Shown: positions 21,164 through 30,741 of the stretch, one piece after another | How the letters are laid out: each line of letters begins with the position of its first letter | Position numbering within the stretch: position 1 is the stretch's first letter | From: Chitinophagales bacterium | Lineage (GTDB): Bacteria > Bacteroidota > Bacteroidia > Chitinophagales > JANQFB01 | Direction: 5' to 3' | DNA length: 49,382 nucleotides | Assembly: GCA_028278085.1 (NCBI GenBank) | Contig: JANQFB010000301.1 | Coordinates: forward strand, 1 to 49,382 | Notes under the pieces: model-generated | What the model saw: the letters and a program-made list of their open reading frames with translations, nothing else | Told to the model about the DNA's origin: nothing | The model's database searches: none | Program-made: the position numbers and the translations under genes

Positions 21164-22534
21164 ATGAAAGTCTTAAAACTTCCTTCAGTAAACGTCGAAT
21201 TCAGAAAGAGCAAAGCCAAAAAAAATGGTAAAGTACCAATTTATATTCGCTTAGCTTATGATGGCAAGAAAAAATACATCTCCTTAAATATGTATGTCCA
21301 TCCTTCTAATTGGAATAGCAAACAAGCTAGGGTGAGACCCGGAGCAGGCAATTCCATCCGGACGAATAACTTTATTGAACAACAAACGAAACGGATTAAC
21401 GAAATAATTTTGCATCAAAGCGAACAATTAGGAAACGGAATTCGAAGATTCAATTTGGATCAAATTGTTTCACTTTTCGAAAGTAATTCAGATCATATTG
21501 ATTTTATCAAGTTTGCCTACAAAACTATTGAACAGAATAAAAATAAAAGGACGAAGGGTACATATACAATTTGGATCGGCAAAGTACGTCTTTTAGAGCA
21601 ATTTGTAGATCATCAAAAAATCGCAATGGATGATATTACCGATTTTTTTTTAATAGACTTTTATGAATGGTGCAAAATTGAATTGGGGCATAAATACAAT
21701 ACCCTTAAAACAACACAAAATATTATCAAGGGGTTTATAAATATTGCATACAAGAAGGGATTAATTTACAAATTGCCTCTTGAGGGTATGCGCCATATTA
21801 AGCACAAAGAACCTTTGGTTAAGGATTATCTGACAGAAAAGGAAATTCATCAACTATTAAGTATTTACGAATCAAAAGAATTAAATGGGAGGCAGCAATT
21901 ATCACTTCAAGGATTTTTATTTAGTTGCTTTACTGGATTAAGATATTCGGATGTTGCAAGAGTTAATAGGACAAACTTTGTTTTTGGAGAATTGAGGATT
22001 AGAATGAAGAAAACGCAAATTGATCTGACTTTGCCTTTTAGTGATATGGAGTTGGCTCAACGAGTTTTACCCGTTCAACCAACTGAATTGCCTTATTTTT
22101 TCTGGCCCAAAAATAATCCGGATCATTCAGAAAGTGTTAATACCCATATGAGAACCATACTAAAAAAATATGGCATCGCACAAGATCGTAAAATAACCTT
22201 CAAGTCTGCCAGAGATTCATTTGCAATAGTATCATTAATAAAAGGTATCCCTTTAAAAGTAATCAGCAGTTTTTTAGGTCATACTTCCATCAAAACTACC
22301 GAAATATATGCCAAGGTCGTGATGGATTTAAAAAGCAAAGAAATTAGGAAATGGAGTCTGAGAAAAGAAACCGCATTGTCCTTATCTCAAAAGGAGATCG
22401 CGGCAATTATTGATGAATTGCAAGCCAGTGAATTACCACAAAACAGTCCGGTTATATCAGGATTGTTGGAAAAGCTACATGAGATCAGCGATAATAATGA
22501 ACCGGAAATACAGCCAATGAAAAAAGTATCCTAA
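21164..22534 (+). CDS. Tyrosine-type site-specific integrase
   Basis: Arm/SAM-like N-terminus; FTGLRYSDVARV (Arg box), ISSFLGHTSIKTTEIYAKVV (H..R/Tyr box). Confidence 0.95.
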   Translation: MKVLKLPSVNVEFRKSKAKKNGKVPIYIRLAYDGKKKYISLNMYVHPSNWNSKQARVRPGAGNSIRTNNFIEQQTKRINEIILHQSEQLGNGIRRFNLDQIVSLFESNSDHIDFIKFAYKTIEQNKNKRTKGTYTIWIGKVRLLEQFVDHQKIAMDDITDFFLIDFYEWCKIELGHKYNTLKTTQNIIKGFINIAYKKGLIYKLPLEGMRHIKHKEPLVKDYLTEKEIHQLLSIYESKELNGRQQLSLQGFLFSCFTGLRYSDVARVNRTNFVFGELRIRMKKTQIDLTLPFSDMELAQRVLPVQPTELPYFFWPKNNPDHSESVNTHMRTILKKYGIAQDRKITFKSARDSFAIVSLIKGIPLKVISSFLGHTSIKTTEIYAKVVMDLKSKEIRKWSLRKETALSLSQKEIAAIIDELQASELPQNSPVISGLLEKLHEISDNNEPEIQPMKKVS

Positions 22535-22559
22535 AAGGGTTACAAGCAAAGCACGAACA

Positions 22560-22591
22560 GGGGAACCATATTAACTGGTTTCCCTTTTTTT
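22560..22591 (+). terminator. Intrinsic terminator after the integrase
   Basis: gggaacca-tattaac-tggtttccc followed by ttttttt. Confidence 0.75.
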
Positions 22592-22931
22592 ATTTGCTAT
22601 TAAATTTAATTACATCGGCTTCGCAAAGGTCTTGGCCTGTTCTGAAAACAATCCCATGAAAGCCATTATACTTTTTATTGGCGTACTTTATCATTGCCTT
22701 TACCCTTGCACCCTCTTTCCAACTATTGACCATAGCAGGGCAATCAATAGTACCCATAACGATATATTTATTTACAGGGATCGACCGGATAAAAATATAG
22801 ATACCATCTACGGTTTGAACGTTTGCCAATGAATTGTCGACTTCCTGAACTGTGCTATTGGACACGCTTAAAGAAATGAGTACGACAGTGAATAATAGTA
22901 ATATGGTTAATAATGGGGTTGGTCTTCTCAT
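22590..22931 (-). CDS. Small exported protein of unknown function
   Basis: N-terminal hydrophobic signal; VDGIYIFIRSIPVNKYIVMGTI. Confidence 0.5.
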   Translation of the reverse strand: MRRPTPLLTILLLFTVVLISLSVSNSTVQEVDNSLANVQTVDGIYIFIRSIPVNKYIVMGTIDCPAMVNSWKEGARVKAMIKYANKKYNGFHGIVFRTGQDLCEADVIKFNSK

Positions 22932-22968
22932 GTTTTTGATTTAAGATTTGTGAAATTAAAGTTTCAGG

Positions 22969-23262
22969 TTAAGCATTTCGCCTAACGATTTTTAACTTGC
23001 GTTTTTCCTGGACCAAATTATAGAACTCCATTATGTCCAACAATGCCTCCTCATAAAGGTAATGTATGTTATGAACCTTATCATGCCAGCTTGGTATTAA
23101 TCCGTCAGACCTTAAACGACCTAAAGTAATCTCGTTCCATCTGATTTGTCGTAATTCCGGATACTTCTTTATGGCCTGGGTAGGAGATAGCAAACCAGGA
23201 TGTTCCGGATGTTCTTTATGTTCCCAATTTCGACCGCTTTCATTAGCTTTTCGCTTCTTCAC
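22969..23262 (-). CDS. Excisionase/HTH-like DNA-binding protein
   Basis: LSPTQAIKKYPELRQIRWNEITLGRLRSDGLIPSW; similar to the ORF at 23991. Confidence 0.45.
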   Translation of the reverse strand: MKKRKANESGRNWEHKEHPEHPGLLSPTQAIKKYPELRQIRWNEITLGRLRSDGLIPSWHDKVHNIHYLYEEALLDIMEFYNLVQEKRKLKIVRRNA

Positions 23263-23452
23263 AGAGTTATTTAGTATTTCTTAACAAATAGAGATGTACT
23301 CATAATCAAGTACGCTTAGTTGCAAGGCTGCCAAAAATAATACAAAAAGAAGTTGATAAAAATGTTTTTAAAATAATTTTTTTATTGTAATATATCTCTT
23401 TTGCATACCTATATAATTCAATCTTTACAGTGGCTTTGGGGTTTACTAGGGA

Positions 23453-23503
23453 TCACTCCGTGATCACTTCCTTATCACTTCTATTTCGCTTCTTTACGGC
23501 TTC
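23453..23503. repeat. Five iteron-like 11-bp phased direct repeats (TCACTtC-NNNN)
   Basis: TCACTCC 23453, TCACTTC 23464, TCACTTC 23475, TCGCTTC 23486, CGGCTTC 23497; spacing exactly 11. Confidence 0.65.
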
Positions 23504-23573
23504 TAGTATTGGACTTGTACAGTGGTTTTACAAGGCTTTGTTTTGCAGTGTTCTTATTGCAAATCAGAGTTGA

Positions 23574-23987
23574 ATGAATAACGAACAGGACCAGAAAACA
23601 AAATCCCCTCACCTTCTGCAAGCCGCTACCAAAGCTGACATAATTGTAATGCAAGCGAAGCTATTGGAAGCACAGGAATTACGCTTTGCCGAACTCATGG
23701 CCGAGATCAATGAACTGAAAGGTAATACCCAAAATATAACCCGGAATACCAACAACCTGAGTTGCAACGGCAAAACGGCGACGATTAAGGAGTTCTATAC
23801 CACAAAGGAATTTTGTGAGATCACAGGCATGAAGTACAAAACCGTTGTGGCTTATTGTAACTCCGGCAAACTGAAGGCTACCACAGTAAGTAAGGATGAA
23901 GGTAGGCATAGCTGGATGATCCACCGGGAAGAAATTGACAACCTGGTAGAGCGGGCACATAAAAATGTCTTACCCCAAATTGTATAG
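23574..23987 (+). CDS. Helix-turn-helix (excisionase-like) protein
   Basis: EFYTTKEFCEITGMKYKTVVAYCNSGKLKATTV...WMIHREEIDNLVE. Confidence 0.65.
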   Translation: MNNEQDQKTKSPHLLQAATKADIIVMQAKLLEAQELRFAELMAEINELKGNTQNITRNTNNLSCNGKTATIKEFYTTKEFCEITGMKYKTVVAYCNSGKLKATTVSKDEGRHSWMIHREEIDNLVERAHKNVLPQIV

Positions 23988-23990
23988 GAA

Positions 23991-24263
23991 ATGTATGTAA
24001 AGAACCACATCAGCTATTTGACACCGGAAGAACTGTTATCCAAGTATCCTGTACTGGAGCGCACGAAGAAACTGACCGTTAAAGACCTCAAATTCTTGGT
24101 ATCGCTTGGCTTTTTAGAGGACGATCCGCAAAATAAAAAGCAGTTGCACATAAGGGAAAGTTCGGTTTTTACCCTTGCCAAAATAATGAACGAGGTATTT
24201 GAATCCAGGAAACTAAAAATTCCCATACTGACAGGCAATCACAGGCAGACACGAATTGTATAG
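23991..24263 (+). CDS. Small DNA-binding-like protein, similar to the ORF at 22969
   Basis: LTPEELLSKYPVLERTKKLTVKDLKFLVSLGFL. Confidence 0.4.
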   Translation: MYVKNHISYLTPEELLSKYPVLERTKKLTVKDLKFLVSLGFLEDDPQNKKQLHIRESSVFTLAKIMNEVFESRKLKIPILTGNHRQTRIV

Positions 24264-24294
24264 TACGACTGACTCAATCACCAAACAACAGCCA

Positions 24295-25512
24295 ATGCAG
24301 GTATTAGCCTTTACGGAAACCTTCGCCAAACTTGACCAGCTTATAGAGGACTACAACGAACAATTCAAATACTATGATGATGAAGGCAATCCCCATTTTG
24401 AGTATGGAAAGTGTATCCGGCCCAACCACCGGCATTTGATGATGGAGATTATCCGATGTTACGCAAAACAGCTATTCACATTCAAGATACTGGAACCCGA
24501 CCAGGAGCTACCCCCATTTCATGCCAATAGTGTCGGTTTAGGGAAGCGTACCGGATTTTCTGACCGAACCATCAGGCGACTGATAAAAAGGCTGTTAGAG
24601 GCCGGTATAATCGCTCACAAGGAATGGAGAGGAAGGAATACCAACTACCATTTGACCCTCAATAGGCAAGTGTTGATCATGCACAAAAAGTTTGAGGAAA
24701 TAGTAACCGACCCTATCTCACCGAAAAATGAAAAAACATGTAATGACGCTGTTTTGAGAGCCGTCATAAAGACAACTTGTCCGCAAATAGAAGCGGGGGA
24801 ATTAATCAATAAAGCTAAACTAAGCGGTGCAAAAGTTGAAAAAACTTTTGCGGCTAATGATAAGGCGGGAGACAAAGAGACAGGAGACGTTGGATTGCAA
24901 GTCTTAGCAGGAGATGGCATTAAAGCAGGCTTTAACGCCTCTCCTGCGGACTTCACCGAAGTTTTGGACTACGTGGAAAGGCTATTTGCTTTATTGCTTG
25001 GAACAGTCTTAAAACGCCTGCCATATTTGGCCGAAAGTGAAACTTTTGCGGCAAAAAAATTCTTTTGTGCCCAATTGCTGTTCGCACCGGCCAACAAACG
25101 AATGTCCATATACAAGGAACTAAAGATCCGGATCCTAATTGCTTCCAAATACCTGACAAACCATCCTGAATATAGGCCCCAAATACCATCATTGTATTTC
25201 AAGCCTGAAAATAGAAAAGGCTTTGCCCGGACAAAGGTTTGGTATGACCATATGGCAGAAAATAGCCCGAAAATCGAGAAGTACGAATCACGATGCAAAG
25301 ACTTTTGGACACGTTGGAACGCATTTATCAAAGCCACTTCGGGCTTCCTCAAGCACAAGAACCATATGGCATATTCGAAAAATAAAAACTGGCTTGTCAA
25401 AAAGTATCCTGAAATGGCAAGCGCCTACGATTATGTTACTCTGAAATTGGGAGTAACCGCGCCTAATCCCGATCAACTGGACGCCCTTCTAAACCAATCC
25501 TACGATGCCTAA
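24295..25512 (+). CDS. Replication-initiator-like winged-helix protein
   Basis: KRTGFSDRTIRRLIKRLLEAGIIAHKEWRGRNTNYHLTLN; position after HTH genes and a phased repeat array. Confidence 0.4.
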   Translation: MQVLAFTETFAKLDQLIEDYNEQFKYYDDEGNPHFEYGKCIRPNHRHLMMEIIRCYAKQLFTFKILEPDQELPPFHANSVGLGKRTGFSDRTIRRLIKRLLEAGIIAHKEWRGRNTNYHLTLNRQVLIMHKKFEEIVTDPISPKNEKTCNDAVLRAVIKTTCPQIEAGELINKAKLSGAKVEKTFAANDKAGDKETGDVGLQVLAGDGIKAGFNASPADFTEVLDYVERLFALLLGTVLKRLPYLAESETFAAKKFFCAQLLFAPANKRMSIYKELKIRILIASKYLTNHPEYRPQIPSLYFKPENRKGFARTKVWYDHMAENSPKIEKYESRCKDFWTRWNAFIKATSGFLKHKNHMAYSKNKNWLVKKYPEMASAYDYVTLKLGVTAPNPDQLDALLNQSYDA

Positions 25513-25822
25513 ACTCATTTATGATAGCTGTTTTAAGATGGTACTGTATTACTACGATGGAAACAGCCGGACCCGGTATAGTTGGGACTGGAACGACAAG
25601 CACTCCAAAATGATCAAACCACAAACCGGACTGAACCAACTGGAAAGGCATATCAGGGCAAATCTCTCCAAGATCAGGACAGCTCTAATCTATGATATCC
25701 GATTAGTACCGGATACACTTATCCGACAATGGAACGATGGAAGGTTAGTATTAGAAAAGGAGGTTGATTTTACCATTCGTAAAGTGTACTTGCCTCAAAA
25801 TACGCAAGCCCTAAAACGATAG
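25505..25822 (+). CDS. Hypothetical protein
   Basis: ORF overlapping the upstream stop (ATGCCTAA). Confidence 0.5.
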   Translation: MPKLIYDSCFKMVLYYYDGNSRTRYSWDWNDKHSKMIKPQTGLNQLERHIRANLSKIRTALIYDIRLVPDTLIRQWNDGRLVLEKEVDFTIRKVYLPQNTQALKR

Positions 25823-25824
25823 CC

Positions 25825-26376
25825 ATGAATAACGCCCTCAAAGTATTGCTGACATCCATTTTTTCGGGTTCGCTCCTGTTACTTGTTCGTAAAGGATTTG
25901 CCAGTGACCTGAAAGTAATCAACATTACTGAACAATTGGTAAGAAGTTCGGATAGGCAATACCTTACCCGTCCCATTGGGGAGATAACCGACGTTACCAT
26001 CCATCATAGTCGGAGCGAAGGACAGGATGCTTTTGATTATGCAAAATATCATGTCAATGTAAAGGGATGGCCAGGTGTTGCCTATCACTTTGACATCCAG
26101 CCCGACGGAACAATTTTCCAAACCAATTATCTAACCACGGTATCGTGGCACAACGGAACTGACAACGCGGGTGCAGTAGGTGTTTGTCTATCCGGCAATA
26201 TGGACAATAGGGTGCCTACCGATAAGCAATTAAAAAGCGCAATTCAACTGATAAAATGGCTGAAAAGAAAGCTACCTAACCGGATAGTGGTAAAAGGACA
26301 CAACGAATACAAATCAACAACTTGCCCCGGTAAGTATATGCCAATGAAATACATTAGATCACGAACAAACAGCTAA
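25825..26376 (+). CDS. N-acetylmuramoyl-L-alanine amidase (Amidase_2/PGRP-like)
   Basis: VTIHHSRSEG...GVAYHFDIQPDGTIFQTN...VVKGHNEYKSTTCPGKYMP. Confidence 0.85.
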   Translation: MNNALKVLLTSIFSGSLLLLVRKGFASDLKVINITEQLVRSSDRQYLTRPIGEITDVTIHHSRSEGQDAFDYAKYHVNVKGWPGVAYHFDIQPDGTIFQTNYLTTVSWHNGTDNAGAVGVCLSGNMDNRVPTDKQLKSAIQLIKWLKRKLPNRIVVKGHNEYKSTTCPGKYMPMKYIRSRTNS

Positions 26377-26379
26377 ACT

Positions 26380-26820
26380 ATGCCAATCATTGATTTTGAG
26401 GAAATCCAAGAGGGCGTATTTCAATGTACTGATGATGCCAAGATACGTCAGTTCATCCAATTGAAAAAGATGCTAATTCCCATGCAACCTGAACATAACT
26501 ACTTGTATGGATTAGTTGAAAACAGCGGTACCATAGACCTCTATATCGTCCAGTACACCAAAAGGGAAAGAGTCTTTGTATTGACAATGATACGAGACTT
26601 TTTACCGAGGCACGTTAATTTACAGCGTTATGCAATGCCTATAAATGTAGATGCAACCGTATTCCTGAATGTGTTGTTTCAACAGGTATTGATATTGGCG
26701 TATAAAGTCAATTACCCCCACAATATCATCCCGCTTATCTGCAGGGATTTTGTGGGCATAGTTCAGAGCAAACAACCCTCCAGACAAACCGATTCCTTAC
26801 CCCCTATCTGTTATAACTAA
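26380..26820 (+). CDS. Hypothetical protein
   Basis: ORF in colinear cluster. Confidence 0.45.
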   Translation: MPIIDFEEIQEGVFQCTDDAKIRQFIQLKKMLIPMQPEHNYLYGLVENSGTIDLYIVQYTKRERVFVLTMIRDFLPRHVNLQRYAMPINVDATVFLNVLFQQVLILAYKVNYPHNIIPLICRDFVGIVQSKQPSRQTDSLPPICYN

Positions 26821-26842
26821 CATGTACCCCAATCACAAGTAA

Positions 26843-26968
26843 ATGCAGGAACGAATAAGACTGATTGAACAAATTTTGGCCGAGATCCTATTTACCGATC
26901 CATACCCGCAAGAATATGCCGACAAGCTGAGAAACGAACTAAGGGAACTGGACGAAAAAATCGGATAG
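26843..26968 (+). CDS. 41-aa hypothetical protein (not in the ORF track)
   Basis: MQERIRLIEQILAEILFTDPYPQEYADKLRNELRELDEKIG, amphipathic helix pattern. Confidence 0.35.
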   Translation: MQERIRLIEQILAEILFTDPYPQEYADKLRNELRELDEKIG

Positions 26969-27242
26969 CAAGCTAGGCTTCATGTATCGCAATATGAATA
27001 GGTTTAGTTTTTAAAATAGCTATTAACAACTATGACAAATCAAACAATAGAGTTATCGAAATTACCTTGGCAAGCTAGATTTAGAACAAATAAAGATGGC
27101 CAAATAATGATAAATACAGCCCTTGTCATAGGAAATAAAATAGGAGCATATAACCCATTGGGACAATTGATACTTTTTGACCGCGACCGCAAAGTTTTGT
27201 CTTTGAGCAATACAATTCATCCATTCAAATAACGTGGAACCT

Positions 27243-27572
27243 ATGAAAAGAATCATCAATACGGATCAAACACAAATTGACTTGACCGAATTAACCCTTG
27301 ACCAGTACGAACAGGTTATCAATGGAATATATTTGCTAGACAATACCCTGCAAGATCTTTTACCGATAAAGGGTCAAGACTTAAAAATCCTATTCGAAAA
27401 AGTAGGTATAAGTGCATATGTATTGTCCAGTGCTTTTATTGAAACCTATCTAACCGAAAAAGGTTTTAAGGATAAAATATACAACAACAATGCGGCTTTA
27501 CTAAGAAAGGAGCTACGAGACAACTATGAAACACTTAACCAGATCTTTCTCAATTTAAGCAAACCGGCATAG
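27243..27572 (+). CDS. Hypothetical protein
   Basis: ORF in colinear cluster; internal ATG preferred over GTG at 27234. Confidence 0.45.
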   Translation: MKRIINTDQTQIDLTELTLDQYEQVINGIYLLDNTLQDLLPIKGQDLKILFEKVGISAYVLSSAFIETYLTEKGFKDKIYNNNAALLRKELRDNYETLNQIFLNLSKPA

Positions 27573-27618
27573 GAAGGAGAACGAATTGCAGGATTTTTTT
27601 AACTTCAAATAGTACCGT

Positions 27619-27837
27619 ATGGTTAAAAATAATACTGATTCGATGATCTATTTCATTACTGCTAAAGACCTGCAAAGAATTTACCCGACCATTTCTATTT
27701 GTACCGCCTACCGTAAACTGCGACTGATAAAAGATAGCCTGCAAATCAAGAAATGGGGTAAGCTGACTTTAGACGATTATTGTGAATGTGAAGGCATACC
27801 ACAGAACAGGGTAAAACAGCTTTTAGGTTACTTATAA
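27619..27837 (+). CDS. Small HTH-like protein
   Basis: FITAKDLQRIYPTISICTAYRKLRLIKDSLQIKKWGKLTLDDYCECEGI. Confidence 0.45.
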   Translation: MVKNNTDSMIYFITAKDLQRIYPTISICTAYRKLRLIKDSLQIKKWGKLTLDDYCECEGIPQNRVKQLLGYL

Positions 27838-27880
27838 GACCTATTCATTTTCATCCATCCCTACCTTTTTTGAGCCTGAA

Positions 27881-27980
27881 AAACTTATCAAAATTTATCA
27901 TTTCCTATCAAGAATAGGCGAAGCCAATCATTATTAATCAAGGACTATCATGAACCCTCAAACATAGGCAAACCTAGGCA
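27881..27980. repeat. Ten consecutive 10-bp phased degenerate units ending (N)CA, TATCA/AATCA/AGGCA type
   Basis: Units end tatca, tatca, tatca, aggcg, aatca, aatca, tatca, cctca, aggca, aggca; non-coding gap upstream of the 28014 gene. Confidence 0.6.
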
Positions 27981-28013
27981 GCCCCTAACTCAGTCCATTG
28001 TACTATTGCATCA

Positions 28014-28283
28014 ATGGACAAAAATTCAATTCTCCTATTAGTCAATTCCGGCCTGCTGGCGTTTATTGGAATCCTATTCACATTTGTCGGTTTTTTCCTA
28101 CGAGATCTCCATAGGGATTTTAAAGACCTGATCGAGAAGGTAAACAATCTTGCTGCTGATCTTCATACGCACATCCAGGTATCGAAAAGCGAAGGCAAGG
28201 CTATTCATGACGAAATAGAGCAACTCAACGGGAGAGTATCTGAACTGGAAAGGGCTGTATTCAAAAATGGAGGCACACAATGA
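28014..28283 (+). CDS. Small protein with N-terminal TM and coiled coil
   Basis: LLVNSGLLAFIGILFTFVGFFL then heptad-rich segment. Confidence 0.55.
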   Translation: MDKNSILLLVNSGLLAFIGILFTFVGFFLRDLHRDFKDLIEKVNNLAADLHTHIQVSKSEGKAIHDEIEQLNGRVSELERAVFKNGGTQ

Positions 28284-28789
28284 GTATGTGGCCCAAAATA
28301 GCTTTTGGAGCGGGCATACTCATCCTTATAGGAAGCGTTGCAAAGGCGGCCAACTCCACCAAAAAAGTAGTCATCACTCCAAAGGCCAACCTGCACTCCA
28401 TTGGATTGACCAATATCAAAATCAGGGTAGATCTAAACCTTAGAAACCCTACTGATACGGATGTAAAGATCAAACATCCCTTTATCAAACTTACTTACAA
28501 CGACAAAGATTTGGGTTCATCCAAACCGGAAAATAAAAACCTATCTATCCCCAAGTTGGGGGAACTGGACACCGATCCCATATTTATCGAGATACCCATT
28601 TTCCAATTGATCGGAGCATTAGGAGATGTGATAAAGCTCGTAACCGGCAAAATGGAGGAGATCATGATCAAGATACAAGTTACCTCATTCATTATCACAG
28701 GTATTAAGAACCTTCCTATTGATGAGACCAAATCCATACCCCTACGCAAGAAATCCATCCAAAGTATTCAAGCCCTTAGAACCGCATAA
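28280..28789 (+). CDS. Membrane-anchored LEA_2/WHy-like beta protein
   Basis: N-terminal TM; IGLTNIKIRVDLNLRNPTDTDVKIKHPFIKLTYNDKDLGSS. Confidence 0.5.
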   Translation: MSMWPKIAFGAGILILIGSVAKAANSTKKVVITPKANLHSIGLTNIKIRVDLNLRNPTDTDVKIKHPFIKLTYNDKDLGSSKPENKNLSIPKLGELDTDPIFIEIPIFQLIGALGDVIKLVTGKMEEIMIKIQVTSFIITGIKNLPIDETKSIPLRKKSIQSIQALRTA

Positions 28790-30700
28790 ATGCAGGCAAC
28801 CAAACCACGACATATAAAACCTGGCACACAGTATGACAAACTGATACCAAAACCGATTGGTAACGACATTGTCATCCTGAAAAAAGCCAATGTTGCCGAT
28901 ACGCTTTTATTGATTCCTCATATCGTACAAGACACCCTAACAGATACTAAAAGGTTGGCCCCGGTTCTCAAAGGTGCAAGCATTTGGGGCACCTGTTCAA
29001 ATATCTGGCACTTTATCTACGGTCATATCCAGTATAAAAAGGACGAACCCGGTATCGAGCAGGTACGCAGACCGGCACGTTCCTGGCATTTGGATCGCCG
29101 AACAGGAGTTGATTGCGACTGCTATACCGTTTTTATCAGTAGCATCCTGACTAATCTTAATATACCCCACACTTACCGTGTAACAGCCTACGATGGTAAT
29201 GATCATTATCAGCACATCTATCCAATAGTACCACTATCCAGTGGCGGATATATCACGATAGATCCCGTGGTAAATCAATTTAATTACGAAGAACCTTTTT
29301 CAAAAAAAATGGACAAAAAAATGGAATTGCACTATCTCAATGGTATCGGGGAAGATGAAGAATTGGAATTGACCCCTGAAGAACTAACCGGATCAACCGA
29401 TTTTTTCAATGCCCAAATTGATGCACCTGGAAACGACCATAATCCAACAGAAATGATGGATACGGACGAATTGGAAGGTTATGGCATAGATGAATTGGGC
29501 TTTCTCAAAAAGTTCCGGGATAAGGCCAGGGAACAATTGGAGAAATCAAAGACCGGCCAATTTATCAATAAGGTAACCGGTAAGGTGACAAACTTAGGCA
29601 GTAAGGTTGTCCACACGATTAATAAAGGCTATCCCCATACCGTCTTACTTCGCAACGGCATGTTGATCGGCATGAAAATCAATATGTTCAACATTGCCGG
29701 GAGACTAAGGTATGCGTATTTATCAGATGCTCAAGCCAAGGTAAAAGGCCTGGACCTTGCCGTATTCCGCAAGTACCAAAAGATCCTGGCAAAAATGGAA
29801 AAAACCTTTTGGACAGCAGGCGGAAAACCGGAGAATCTCAAGCTGGCCATCCTGACCGGAAAGGGTAACAAAGATGGCGCAATACCGCTTAATGGTTTGG
29901 GTAGTATTACCGTTCCTCAAAATGTTACCGCGCATTCAAGAATTATTGACGTATTAGGCCCGGATATCTTTTATTCCGAGAATGAACAAGTTTCAGTCCA
30001 GGGATTTGCCGGGATCTCAACTGTCAATGAACTTGGTTCAGTTGAAACAGCAGCAGCCATAACAGCAGCTACCACCGTTTTAGCTGCCATAGCCGCCCTT
30101 TTAAAGTCCGCAGGGGATATCAGGTTCCAAAGCAACAGATTAACACGCCCAAAGGATCCTTTGCCGAATGAACGTACGGCGACAAAAGGTTCCACAAATG
30201 TGGAAGACGCTATCGAAAAAGTAAATCCAATATTGGAGAAGTTAAACATCGATCCTAACAAGGTTAAACAAACAATTCCAACCGTGCAGACATTGGTTGA
30301 CCTTTTTCCTAAAGGAAAGGTTACCAAGACTCCTTCAGCGGAAAATTCTGTACCGGTAGTTACCGGTGAAGGAAGCACCGTATTTCTTCCACCGGCAGAA
30401 GCCAACCAAATTACTGAAATGATGAATATCGGAAGTGAAGGGGATGAACCGGAGAAAACTGAATTTGCCCCCCTTGTTTGGATAAAGGCTAATCCCGTCA
30501 AGACCGCTGCCATTGTTGGTGTTCCGATTTTAAGTTTTATCGGATGGAATGTATATAAGAACATGCAAAAGAAAAAGAACGCGGGTAAAACACCAGCTCA
30601 ATCTTCCTTGTCCGGAGCTAACTCCAAAAAGAAGCACAAAACGCGAAAAACCAATACCCGGAAAAAGAAGCCATTGGGCCAATTGGAGTATATCGCATAA
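28790..30700 (+). CDS. Transglutaminase-fold protein with C-terminal TM segment and basic tail (putative virion protein)
   Basis: RTGVDCDCYTVFISSIL...HYQHIYPIV...YITIDPVVNQF catalytic-type triad; hydrophobic KTAAIVGVPILSFIGWNVY. Confidence 0.65.
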   Translation: MQATKPRHIKPGTQYDKLIPKPIGNDIVILKKANVADTLLLIPHIVQDTLTDTKRLAPVLKGASIWGTCSNIWHFIYGHIQYKKDEPGIEQVRRPARSWHLDRRTGVDCDCYTVFISSILTNLNIPHTYRVTAYDGNDHYQHIYPIVPLSSGGYITIDPVVNQFNYEEPFSKKMDKKMELHYLNGIGEDEELELTPEELTGSTDFFNAQIDAPGNDHNPTEMMDTDELEGYGIDELGFLKKFRDKAREQLEKSKTGQFINKVTGKVTNLGSKVVHTINKGYPHTVLLRNGMLIGMKINMFNIAGRLRYAYLSDAQAKVKGLDLAVFRKYQKILAKMEKTFWTAGGKPENLKLAILTGKGNKDGAIPLNGLGSITVPQNVTAHSRIIDVLGPDIFYSENEQVSVQGFAGISTVNELGSVETAAAITAATTVLAAIAALLKSAGDIRFQSNRLTRPKDPLPNERTATKGSTNVEDAIEKVNPILEKLNIDPNKVKQTIPTVQTLVDLFPKGKVTKTPSAENSVPVVTGEGSTVFLPPAEANQITEMMNIGSEGDEPEKTEFAPLVWIKANPVKTAAIVGVPILSFIGWNVYKNMQKKKNAGKTPAQSSLSGANSKKKHKTRKTNTRKKKPLGQLEYIA

Positions 30701-30741
30701 ACCCATACAACCAAATAACTAACGATCCAAAAATAATCCAG

